Made by a program: the position numbers and the translations under genes. Positions 39,101 to 51,100 of a stretch of DNA of 64,000 bases are shown piece after piece. How positions within the stretch are numbered: the stretch's first letter is position 1; every line of letters begins with the position of its first letter. Location of the stretch: contig JAOTOL010001560.1 in NCBI GenBank assembly GCA_034440575.1, positions 1,716,001-1,780,000 of the forward strand, written 5' to 3'. Below the pieces are notes generated by a model that worked only from the letters and a program-made list of their open reading frames with translations, was not told where the DNA came from and made no database searches. This DNA is from Imbricaverruca yamaguchii (Eukaryota > Arthropoda > Thecostraca > Neoverrucidae).

Positions 39101-42100
39101 GCGACAGGCGGGCTGGCCGGTGGCGCCACTCATCACACCTGACCATCAGCGACAGGCGGGCTGGCCGGTGGCGCCACTCATCACACCTGACCATCTGCGA
39201 CAGGCGGGCTGGCCGCTATCGCCACTCATCACACCTGACCATCAGCGACAGGCGGGCTGGCCGCTGGCGCCACTCATCACACCTGACCATCAGCGACAGG
39301 CGGGCTGGCCGGTGGCGCCACTCATCACACCTGACCATCTGCGACAGGCGGGCTGGCCGCTATCGCCACTCATCACACCTGACCATCAGCGACAGGCGGG
39401 CTGGCCGGTGGCGCCACTCATCACACCTGACCATCTGCGACAGGCGGGCTGGCCGGTGGCGCCACTCATACCCCACACCTGACCATCAGCGACAGGTGGG
39501 CTGGCCGGTGGCGCCACTCATACCCCACACCTGACCATCAGCGACAGGCGGGCTGGCCGCTATCGCCACTCATCACACCTGACCATCAGCGACAGGCGGG
39601 CTGGCCGCTATCGCCACTCATCACACCTGACCATCAGCGACAGGCGGGCTGGCCGCTATCGCCACTCATCACACCTGACCATCAGCGACAGGCGGGCTGG
39701 CCGGTGGCGCCACTCATACCCCACACCTGACCATCAGCGACAGGCGGGCTGGCCGGTGGCGCCACTCATCACACCTGACCATCAGCGACAGGCGGGCTGG
39801 CCGGTGGCGCCACTCATACCCCACACCTGACCATCAGCGACAGGCGGGCTGGCCGGTGGCGCCACTCATCACACCTGACCATCAGCGACAGGCGGGCTGG
39901 CCGCTATCGCCACTCATCACACCTGACCATCAGCGACAGGCGGGCTGGCCGCTATCGCCACTCATCACACCTGACCATCAGCGACAGGCGGGCTGGCCGC
40001 TATCGCCACTCATCACACCTGACCATCTGCGACAGGCGGGCTGGCCGCTATCGCCACTCATCACACCTGACCATCAGCGACAGGCGGGCTGGCCGCTATC
40101 GCCACTCATCACACCTGACCATCAGCGACAGGCGGGCTGGCCGGCGGCGCGCACCGCCCATCGTCGCGGGTGTCGGCTGAGACGACGCCGTCACATCAGC
40201 GGCCGCGGCAGGACGGACAGGACAGCTCGCCCGGACAGGGGTTGTGCACCGCGCAGTGACGATAAATATCCGGCCGGGGAGGCAACACGGCGGCGCCGCC
40301 GCCCCTGTCGCTGCGATGTCGCCATCGCGCTCCGCGACAACGCCCAGCTGGTCACCACGATGGTGTGACGTCACCGTGCCTGCCGCCGCTCCACGGGCCG
40401 GCAGGTACGGTGACGAATGTGGGCGCTGCGTGACGTCATAGCATCCTGGCCCTCACCGTCGTACGCATGAGAGCGAGAGTGCATGAGAGTGCAAAAGCTG
40501 GGCATAATTTACTGAACAGCTTGGAAGATATCTTATAGAAATTCCAAGAGCAAGAGCAAGAGCTGAGCAAAGTTCAGGAATTGCATGAACTTCGTGTAAT
40601 CGGAGTGGCTCAGTTCTCAGTATCTAAGATAGCTGTTTAGCAGGAATTTAATTGAATAATAATTAACTTAGCAGTAAACTGTTTGATATCATTAACGCGA
40701 GGTTGTAATAGCCACAAGTCCATTGTAGATTACCTCAATACAAGTATGTCTGTCTATCTGTCTGTCTGTCTATCTCTTATTCGAGAAGCTATTATGACCC
40801 CAAATATATCGCATGCGTTTGGGTGCTGCTAAGGTGCGATGAAGCATGACTGACGGAGGACGTTTGCAAGCTTTCTTTTTAGTTCTTCCGACACTACCGA
40901 GCTTCTTCTGCCGTGTAACACCAGGTGTTGCACATCGACACAGAGCTACTATACCATACCTGCACTAAGCTACTATGGTTTGGCAGTGATCCGATTACCT
41001 ATTATTAGTAGCTCCTCATAGTCGCCTTCAGCTACTCTTCCAATACAGTTGCAAGCTACAAAACGATTAGTCGATTTGAATCTCTTGAGACAAAAGATGG
41101 GCATCCGTCGGCTTCCTCCATGTCAAGCGGATGGACGATAACAGTATGGCCCAGAAAATATCATGTTGAAAAAAAGACGTCAGTTAAACATGTCCTATTA
41201 GGCATAACAAGCCGGAGACCACCCACCAGGCCCGGCGCCCAGGTTCTTACGTCCAGAATATTTTTTTTTCAACTTGCATAAGGAAAATGTCAATAGCATT
41301 AGCGGGGTACCAAACCAGACGGTAGGGGCTCTAGACCCCCGACTCACCCGAGCTTTTTCCAAGCATGAATGCATAGTCAGATCATAGCATGTCCTCTTGC
41401 CCAGATGTTGCTCTCATAGTCGCAAATTATATGTGCCACATAACATGAATGGCCGGCGGATCAACGAGCGACAGCCCGGTTGAACTTCAGCTCGTCCTGG
41501 TGTCCTCAAACCCGCATATGCACGTAGACGCGCGCTGCGGCCCATTTGGCCGCGGATATCCAAACACACGTGACATTTATGGCGTGAGTAAACCACCACA
41601 CGCCGCGCGACTGACAATAGTGAGGCCATCGCGTCTGATGGCCGGCCGGTGGTGCCAGCCCAGGCAGCACAGCACCACTCACACTGGCACGCTGGCACGT
41701 GCAGACTAGCCCGGTCTGTGACAGTGTGGCACGTGAAGACTGGCCCGGTCTGTGACGCTGTGTCGGCCGTGGTGGGCTACCTTCCGGCTAGTGGTGCCAG
41801 CCCATCCAATACAGCACCACTCACACTGGCACACTGGCACGTGCAGATGGGTCCGGTCTGTGACAGTGTGGCACGTGCAGACTGGTCCGGTCTGTGACAG
41901 TGTGGCACGTGCAGATGGGTCCGGTCTGTGACAGTGTGGCGCGTGCAGATGGGTCCGGTCTGTGACAGTGTGGCACGTGAAGATGAGTCCGGTCTGTGAC
42001 AGTGTGGCACGTGCAGACTGGCCCGGTCTGTGACAGTGTGGCACGCGTAGATGGGTCCGGTCTGTGTCAGTGTGGCACGTGCAGATGGGTCCGGTCTGTG

Positions 42101-45100
42101 ACAGTGTGGCACGTGCAGACTGGTCAGGTCTGTGGCAATGTGGCACGTGCAGACTGACCCGGTCTGTTACAGTGTGCCACGTGCAGATGAGTCCGGTCTG
42201 TGTCAGTGTGGCACGTGCAGATGGGTCCGGTCTGTGACAGTGTGGCACGTGCAGATGGGTCCGGTCTGTGACGGTGTGGCACGTGTGGATGGGCCCGGTC
42301 TGTGACAGTGTGGCACGTGCAGATGGGTCCGGTCTGTGACGGTGTGGCACGTGTGGATGGGCCCGGTCTGTGACAGTGTGGCACGTGTGGATGGGTCCGG
42401 TCTGTGACGGTGTGCTGGCCGTGGTGGGCGACCTCCCAGCCGATTGTGTCAACCAATGCAACACCACTCACGCTCGCACTGACCATAAGGCGCTCACTGA
42501 CCAGAAGGCCGAGCACCACTCACGCCTCGGGAAAAGTTTCCAGAAAGCAGGGAAAGACTATGCCAGCCATGTCTTCCATGCCAACACTTTCGTGGTTACT
42601 GGTTCCACCCATGGTCAGGAATCAGGTATCAGCCGGTGGAGCCCTCCAATGGAAACCAAACATCAGGGGCCGATGATAACAGGACAGAGACGTGAAAAAA
42701 AAAACTTGAAAAGGGAATCCGCTAAGAAAATAGCCGGCGGAATTTGGGAACTTTGTAATTTTGATGTGGGCTGGGACGGCTCACAATATATTAGACTGCC
42801 GTCGCGTTATCCTAGTAGTACCCGTGATCGGGGATGGCGGCAGCGTCCACATGGGGTCCCAGAGCCGACGATAACGTGCAGAGGAGGCAGGGCGTACTCT
42901 GACGACCAGAACTATGTGGCAGCGTCACCGGAGCCTGCGTTTACGTGTAGAGCAGGGCGCGGAGGGCTCCGAGGACCACAACAACGCGATGGGGTATCAC
43001 CAGAGCCGGCGTCAGTATGCACAGGAGAGCAATCTGCCTGCCGCAGATGGGTCCTGCCAACTGATGCCGCCCCGGTAGCTCAGTTGGTTAGAGCGCTGGC
43101 CTGTACTGGTCTCCCCTATACTGGCAACACAGGGTTCGAGTCGCTTCGCGCGCTCGCATTTAGCACCCCGCCCGGGAGTGTCAGTTGGCAGCTGGCCCGA
43201 TAAGGCCGGGGACGAGCTACCGGGCGGCCGGGTCGGTGCATCGGCGGCACGTTAAACTTTCGGTCTAAATTCTGCCGTTGAACTGGAGTTCATGGATCGG
43301 GTGGTGGGGCCAGGGTTCACGCAACAAACTCTGTTTAGCAATAGAACCCTGGCCCCTCAAGCCACCCCAACAACAACTCGGATTATATTTATTTTAAAAA
43401 ATGGGGACTGCTGCGCAGAGGCGACCCGGATGGGCGCCTCAGCCAGTGCAGGTCTGCCGACGCGTACTGCGCGCCCACCGACACTGCGCAACGCTTTTCC
43501 AGGATAGCCTCGTGTCGTGGTGGCGTGGCGTTCGGCACGTGTGATCAGTCACGCCACGCGCCACGTGCGGTCAAGACAGTCACGCCACAAGTTGCCAGCA
43601 GGGTGGTCTGAATCGCCGCGACGGAGACGTCGCTGTGCTATGTTTGTAACGAGGGGCCAGAGCATACTGTCAATGGAATTCCTCGCCGTGGTAGCTTGAC
43701 GGCTTTTCTAGGCGAACCACAGTCCAGCTGACCAGACGGACCACAGTCCAGCGGACCAGATGGACCACAGTCCAGCTGACCAGACGGACCACAGTCCAGC
43801 TGACCAGACGGACCACAGTCCAGCTGACCAGACGGACCACAGTCCAGCTGACCAGACGGACCACAACCGAGGCGACATGACTTAGCCCAGGGTGGCGCGT
43901 TAACAACCACTTTCAACTCGAGATTATCGGAGCACTGTCGTCGCTCGAGTGGGTCCTGCGGCGATCTGGCGATCTGACCGGCTGCGACCTGGACACAGAA
44001 CAGCTGCTGAGCGGGTAAGACCGGTCCCAGCCGTTTGCAGACAGCACTGCACTACGTCGCTGTGCTGTGGGGCGTGCAGTGTGCACACCGTCGGGGGTGT
44101 ACACCGTCGGGGGTGTACACCGTCGGGGGTGTACACCGTCGGGGTGTACACCGTCGGGGGTGTACACCGTCGGGGGTGTACACCGTCGGGGTGTACACCG
44201 TCAGGGTGTGTTCACCGTCGGGGTGTACACCGTCGGGGGTGTACACCGTCGGGGGTGTACACCGTCGGGGGTGTACACCGTCGGAGGTGTACACCGTCAG
44301 GGTGGGTACACAGTCGGGGAATATACACCGGGTGTACACAGTATTATCCGGGCTTCTCCGCCGGCTACCGGCCAGTCTGCCTGTGACGTCATGTGACGTC
44401 ATGTGCTCGCGCCGACTGCTCGCTGGCTGGCGAGCCTGTCATCATTCGATTTGCTTCTTGGTAAAATTGAAACCAATTGCAATTTGTTTGTCACATGGAG
44501 ATAGCTGAATTAAGGCTCCGTTGAGATGATTGAATAGGCCACCTGACGTCACCGAACTGTTGATCTATGATGGGTGTTTAAAAAGCGCAGCAACTGACAT
44601 GATCTTGTCATGTCGGTCCCAATGCCTCACAACATATATGATTGATGAGCCGCGCCACCGGTATTACAGAACGGTGCGTCAAAAACTACATTTTCAGAGC
44701 AAGCCAAACTGAATGCCGTCAGTCCAGCCACTTTACCTTCATCCGGTCCGGGGCCAACGTTTACCAGGAATACACCTGGCGTCCGTAGGCAATAGTTTGC
44801 GCCTGCCTATGCTAGGGCACCTTGCCACTGGCTATGACACTTGGTGCCCATCTAGAATACCTGGTGCCTGCCTAAGGTACCTTGTATATGGTGTCTTGTG
44901 AGTGGCTAGGACCCGTGGTGCCCGTCTACGACGCATGGTGCCTACCTAGGATATATAATGCTCTGGAGAATATTTGTTGCTTGTCTAGGCCACCCGGTCC
45001 CTTCCTATGATGCCTGGCGAGCATCTAGAACCCATAGCGTTTGATGATTACACCTAGTGCCTGGGTAAGATATCTTGTGCCTGTCTAGGACACCTGGTGC

Positions 45101-48100
45101 CTACATAGGACACCTGGTGCCTACCAGGACACCTGGTGCCTACATAGGACACCTGGTGCCTGCACAAAACACTAGGTGCCAGTCTAGTAGTCCTAGTGCC
45201 GGTCTGGGACGCCTGATATTTGCCAGGAACACATGGAGATTGTCCAGGTGTCCCCCCGGGAGTCAGGACGTGCCCGCCCACTCCCAAACACGTGGCAGTT
45301 GGCTGGCATGTGCGGGGTCCCGGGCCGTTCCATTCGCGCCGCGTCAGATAGATCGGCCCATCTCGGATCTGATCGGGCACGAGGCGCGCCGAGCCAGTCG
45401 ATGGCCCGCGGCGTGCGGCGACCAGCCGCATTATCGGCAGGCCGGCAGCCGCTGTGCGTGGAACACGCACGCGCGCGCGCTCAACAGCGATCGCGAGCGT
45501 CGCGCGACACGTGATGGCCGGCTATCGCGGCCGATCGGCGCGCTGTGACAGCCTGCCGCTGATCTGGGCTCCTTTTGCGGCAAGGTCGCCGGGTCGGACC
45601 GCCCACTCTCCATTGAGCCGGCGCCGCCCACCCTCTGTTGGGCCGGAGCCGCCGACGCCCTGCGGTCGACACGCTGGCGGTGCCGCAGTGCGCCGCTACA
45701 AGGCAGCATCTGCAGCCACATCTGCCGCTACAGAGCAGCATCTGCCGCCACATCTGTTGCTACAGAGCACCATCTGCAGCCACATCTGCCGCCACATCTG
45801 CCGCTACAGAGCACCATCTGCCGCTACAGAGCAGCATCTGACGCCACATCTGTCGCTACAGAGCAGCATATGCCGCTACAGAGCAGCATCTGCTGCCACA
45901 TCTGCCGCCACATCTGCCGCTACAGAGCAGCATCTGCCGCTATAGAGCAGCATTTGCTGCAACATCTGCTGCCATATCTTCCGCTGCAGAACAACACATG
46001 CCACAGAGCAGCATATAACGCTACATGGCAGCATCTGTCGCTACAGAACAACATCTGCTGCCACATAGTCGCATCTGCCATTGCAGAGTAACATCTGCTG
46101 CTACAGAATATCGCCGGTCGTTATCACACAGGACAATATTTTCCGTCGCAAAAGAGCCTGAGACCAATCGACATTTTTCGCGTGACCAATTGGAGGAGTA
46201 ATTTTAAAGGAAGCATGCTCAGTTGTGCTATACGAATACCACAGATGGCTGCTCACTGCTGTTTATTGTTTTGATCAGGCATGATGATCCGTTATGACAA
46301 GTATCTCTTGGACCGCATACCGCGGAGGAATGGAATACTTGCTGCGACTGCCTGTAAATTGCTAGTCACTATGAATAAATGCCGGGAGCGGACCGGTTAC
46401 ATTCAAACAAAAATCAAGCGCAGGTACGAAACATTCGACACACTCATCGGACTGGTCCACGCGATGTTCTGCATGCGAGTAACCCGATCGGCCAGTTCTG
46501 GCCGCGCCGGCCGCCGAGTTCAGTTCGCACCTGTGCGGCACCTCTGACGCACAGGCGCGACCTGTCTCGCGCCAGACGCGCGCCACGGATCACCGACGCT
46601 TCTGCTTGTTGTCTCAGCAGGGCGGAAGTGTAGCACCCCAGTGATCCTCGGCCCTCGTACGTCTCCCAGGGTGTCACACGGCAGGCTCGGCGGCGGCGTG
46701 TCGACAAAAACGCTCAATGCGGCTTCGGGGGGCGTCCGGCGCACCGGCGCCCACCGCGGCTCGGGCGGGCCCCGCAGCGGCTCGCGGCCGTGCAGTTTTC
46801 ATCCGGCTCGCGGAGAGCATTTTCGGCCGATTCTGAGGTGTGAGGGATGAGCACACGGCGCGGGCCGCCACTGGGGACGCCCTCTGACGAATGGTTTGTT
46901 TTTATGAGGTCATGTGTAGGCACGCCGACGGTGGAACGGCTCGACGTCGAGCAGCAGCAGCGGCGGCGGCGGCGGCGGCGGCGGCGGGGGCGGCGGCCGG
47001 TCGACCGCGAGGCCTGTGGGCGGCAACGAGGGCTCCGGCTGCGCGTGCGGTGGCCACCGCTCGGCAGGGAGCCCGACCGGGAGCCGGCCGGAACAGCGGT
47101 GTGGACGGCGCGTGGGCTGGCGCGGCCTGGCGTGCTGTGCAGCGGCCCAGACAGCTGAGCCTGATGGCACCTCCAGATAGCGGAGCCGCCCACCACACGC
47201 ACGCTCTCTACCACTCCTCAAATTGAGCTGCCCGGCCACGTACGCACATTGAGTGCGTTCCGGCCGTCTGGGATGACACAAGCCAGGTTCGTAGAATGTG
47301 AACGGTAGACAACGGCATGCATTGCCAGGTATCACAGGCTATCATGATAATATCAGCGAAAGCTGCTCTTTCACCTGAAACGTCTTGGGCTTGGCTGTAT
47401 CTCTCACTTGAAACGCCTGGAAACTCTAAAGCTCAGTGTGTCGATGAGTAACGGCACCACGCGGTGGTTCAGTTTTTGCGAAGCATATTCTATGGTGAGG
47501 ACCACCGCGAAGCCACATGGCTCTGCAACATAGACTCACAGACGTGGGCTGTTGCTTGCTGTTTAGGCGACACCTGCGCGGCTGTTCCTCAGAAGAAACG
47601 TTGTGCTGAGGCCCGTACAGTGGACCACTTGTGGCGTAGAAGCAATGCCGCGTGCAAGCTTCTCTCCAGTAGGGGTGTCACGTCGTGTGGCGCCTAATTT
47701 CGCAGTCGATGTGTCGTGCCACCGCTGGCTTCAGAGACATTAATGGGCTGTGATAGTCACCTCACTCCTTGGTAATTGTATTCAGAATTCAGTGCGATTA
47801 AGTTTCGGGCCACTTATGGTGCACTGCAGAGGCCAGTCACTTACCAAGAGGAGCGAGGCCGGTCACTTAGGCAGAGGAGAGAGGCCAGCCTCGCCGGCCA
47901 TTGGAGAGCAGATTAGGATTAGTACTGCAGAGGTTTATCGGGACTTAGCTACGGTGGCCTTGAAGGGAACGTCGGCAAACTAGAACTATTTTGTGGCTTA
48001 ACAGATTCGACTGCGTGCAAGCACCCACTCCATTGTAGACGTTACTATAAGTTCTTCTATATAGAAGTATAATGTTTGGTTCAAAAACACCGTTAGCGGT

Positions 48101-51100
48101 TTGATCACATTTTGTGTTAAGGTTGGTAGGTCTTGTGTTACCTTTCGGCGTCAATTAAAGCACAGCATCACGCCTCAGCAGGATGCGTTGACCATGTGCT
48201 ACCTATGACCTGTGTGGCGGAACATTTTATTTCCAAATGGGATCCCCAAGTTCAACTACCGTCATGGATTTTTTCCATTTCAACGTTTTTGGAATGAGCG
48301 GAACTTGCAAGTTGAACATCGTTGCTGATTTTCCACCTTGTGTGCATGCTTTGTTTCTGCGTATACCTTCTGAGACAATCTGAGAGCGTGATTGTATTAG
48401 CTAAACAAACAATCTTTTCCTCCTGAATTTTGCAGGTTGAACATACAAAATCCACAGGAACTATCCAGTCGCTATTATTAAAGATGGAGAAAGTGTGGGC
48501 ACCCACACAGCGCTATCCTTGAGGCACATGTATCTAGATTCGCGTGTGCTATTCGCTTGTGCTGGGATACTTGCACATTGGTACAACCACCACCTAATGC
48601 AACAGCCTCCTGTGTGCTGACTAGAACAACTTCTCAGTAGCCATCCAAACCTGGGAAGAACTAGCAGACTACAGATGGCCGGACTGCGCCTACAGAAGGC
48701 ACCTGTATTACTACAGAAGGCACCTGTATTACTACAGAAGGCACCTGTGTCACTGTAGAAGGCTACTTCGCACTGGACGAGGCCAAGTACCCTCAGCGTT
48801 CCTGGCATGCCCTTATGTGGTCTCTCCCGGCCTCAGGACAAAAAGTCCATTCCCAGGACAAAACACTGTGCGTCGGGATTAGCCAAACTGGAATAAGGAC
48901 GCTCGCCAGATCGTGCAGACCCTGTCTTGTCTTATGCTGACTTTGCGTGAGACGAAATGTACGACCCTCAATATACCAGGAAGTACTGGGTTTGCATCAG
49001 AAGTCTCTCCTGATGATGGCCCCTGGCCGAAACGTTGAGTAATATAGCATGATCCCTAACGCTACTTTTGATGTTGAGTAAACCCAGCACCTCCTGGTAT
49101 ATTGAGGGTCGTACATTTCGTCTCACGCAATGTCTAAAACCCAGGAGCACCTACGAGCCATTCTTCGTTGTATTAAATTATGCTGACTTTGCACATTATC
49201 TTCTCTTATCCTGACGTCTTCTCTTATCCTGACGTTGCAATCAGAGGTGTGCTGAGAAACCGGTCCAGGCGAGAATAGCACAGGTATGGCAACAATCAGA
49301 TGGCCTAGATGAAAAAGAACTATCGGAACAACAAGAATGTCTTCGGCTGGGCGGAGGGGCAGCACGAACTGTTTCCGGCTGAGGGATTTTGTACGATCCC
49401 AGCCCCCGGCCGTGCACAATCCCACCAAAAGCGGTCCGGTGGTCGATCCGTGCCGTGACGTCTGCCACGTGAGTCACTCTCGGGCCGAGAGTGTGCCACG
49501 GGGCCCAGACCGGCGCCGACACCGGCACCGGAACCGGCATACATTGTCACGGGGCGGCACACTGGCCACGTGGTGACCTGCCACCATTGTCACGGGGCGG
49601 CACACCGGCCACGTGGTGACCTGCCACCATTGTCACTGGGCGGCACACCGGCCACGTGGTGACCTGCCACCATTGTCACTAGGCGGCACACCGGCCACGT
49701 GGTGACCTGCCACCATTGTCACTGGGTGGCACACCGGCCACGTGGTGACCTGCCACCATTGTCACGGGGCGGCACACTGGCCACGTGGTGACCTGCCACC
49801 ATTGTCACTAGGCGGCACACTGGCCACGTGGTGACCTGCCACCATTGTCACTGGGCGGCACACTGGCCACGTGGTGACCTGCCACCATTGTCACTGGGCG
49901 GCACACTGGCCACGTGGTGACCTGCCACCATTGTCACCGGCCACGTGGTGACCTGCCACCATTGTCACGGGGCGGCACACTGGGCACGTGGTGACCTGCC
50001 ACCATTGTCACTGGGCGGCACACTGGCCACGTGGTGACCTGCCACCATTGTCACGGGGCGGCACACCGGCCACGTGGTGACCTGCCACCATTGTCACCGG
50101 CCACGTGGTGACCTGCCACCATTGTCACGGGGCGGCACACTGGCCACGTGGTGACCTGCCACCATTGTCACTGGGCGGCACACTGGCCACGTGGTGACCT
50201 GCCACCATTGTCACGGGGCGGCACACCGGCCACGTGGTGACCTGCCACCATTGTCACGGGGCGGCACACCGGCCACGTGGTGACCTGCCAACATTGTCAC
50301 TGGGCGGCACACCGGCCACGTGGTGACCTGCCACCATTGTCACTGGGCGGCACACCGGCCACGTGATGACCTGCCACCATTGTCACGGGGCGGCACACTG
50401 GCCACGTGGTGACCTGTCACCATTGTCACGGGGCGGCACACCGGCCACGTGGTGACCTGCCACCATTGTCACCGGCCACGTGGTGACCTGCCACCATTGT
50501 CACGGGCGGCACACTGGCCACGTGGTGACCTGCCACCATTGTCACTGGGCGGCACACTGGCCACGTGGTGACCTGCCACCATTGTCACGGGCGGCACACC
50601 GGCCACGTGGTGACCTGCCACCATTGTCACGGGGCGGCACACCGGCCACGTGATGACCTGCCACCATTGTCACTAGGCGGCACACTGGCCACGTGGTGAC
50701 CTGCCACCATTGTCACTGGGCGGCACACTGGCCACGTGGTGACCTGCCACCATTGTCACTGGGCGGCACACTGGCCACGTGGTGACCTGCCACCATTGTC
50801 ACGGGGCGGCACACTGGTCACGTGGCGACCTGCCACCATTGTCACTGGGCGGCACACCGGCCACGTGGTGACCTGCCACCATTGTCACTGGGCGGCACAC
50901 CGGCCACGTGGTGACCTGCCACCATTGTCACTGGGCGGCACACCGGCCACGTGGTGACCTGCCACCATTGTCACTAGGCGGCACACCGGCCACGTGGTGA
51001 CCTGCCACCATTGTCACGGGGCGGCACACCGGCCACGTGGTGACCTGCCACCATTGTCACTGGGCGGCACACCGGCCACGTGGTGACCTGCCACCATTGT

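Noticed and set aside
35230..39534. Long arginine/histidine/serine-rich repeat proteins (up to 395 codons) in several frames
   Set aside because: They are automatic translations of the 48-bp minisatellite, open in all phases because the unit is divisible by three and lacks stops.
41706..42519. Cys/His-rich frame resembling zinc fingers ([15 protein letters not shown] repeats)
   Set aside because: The 34-bp minisatellite read on the minus strand; spacing is set by the repeat, not by a zinc-finger fold.
43069..43145. Functional tRNA gene
   Set aside because: A and B boxes are present, but the anticodon arm is interrupted and the acceptor stem does not close; followed by a SINE body and A tail.
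46847..47335. Ala/Arg-rich frames on both strands
   Set aside because: High GC and a GGC run keep all frames open; no conserved domain.
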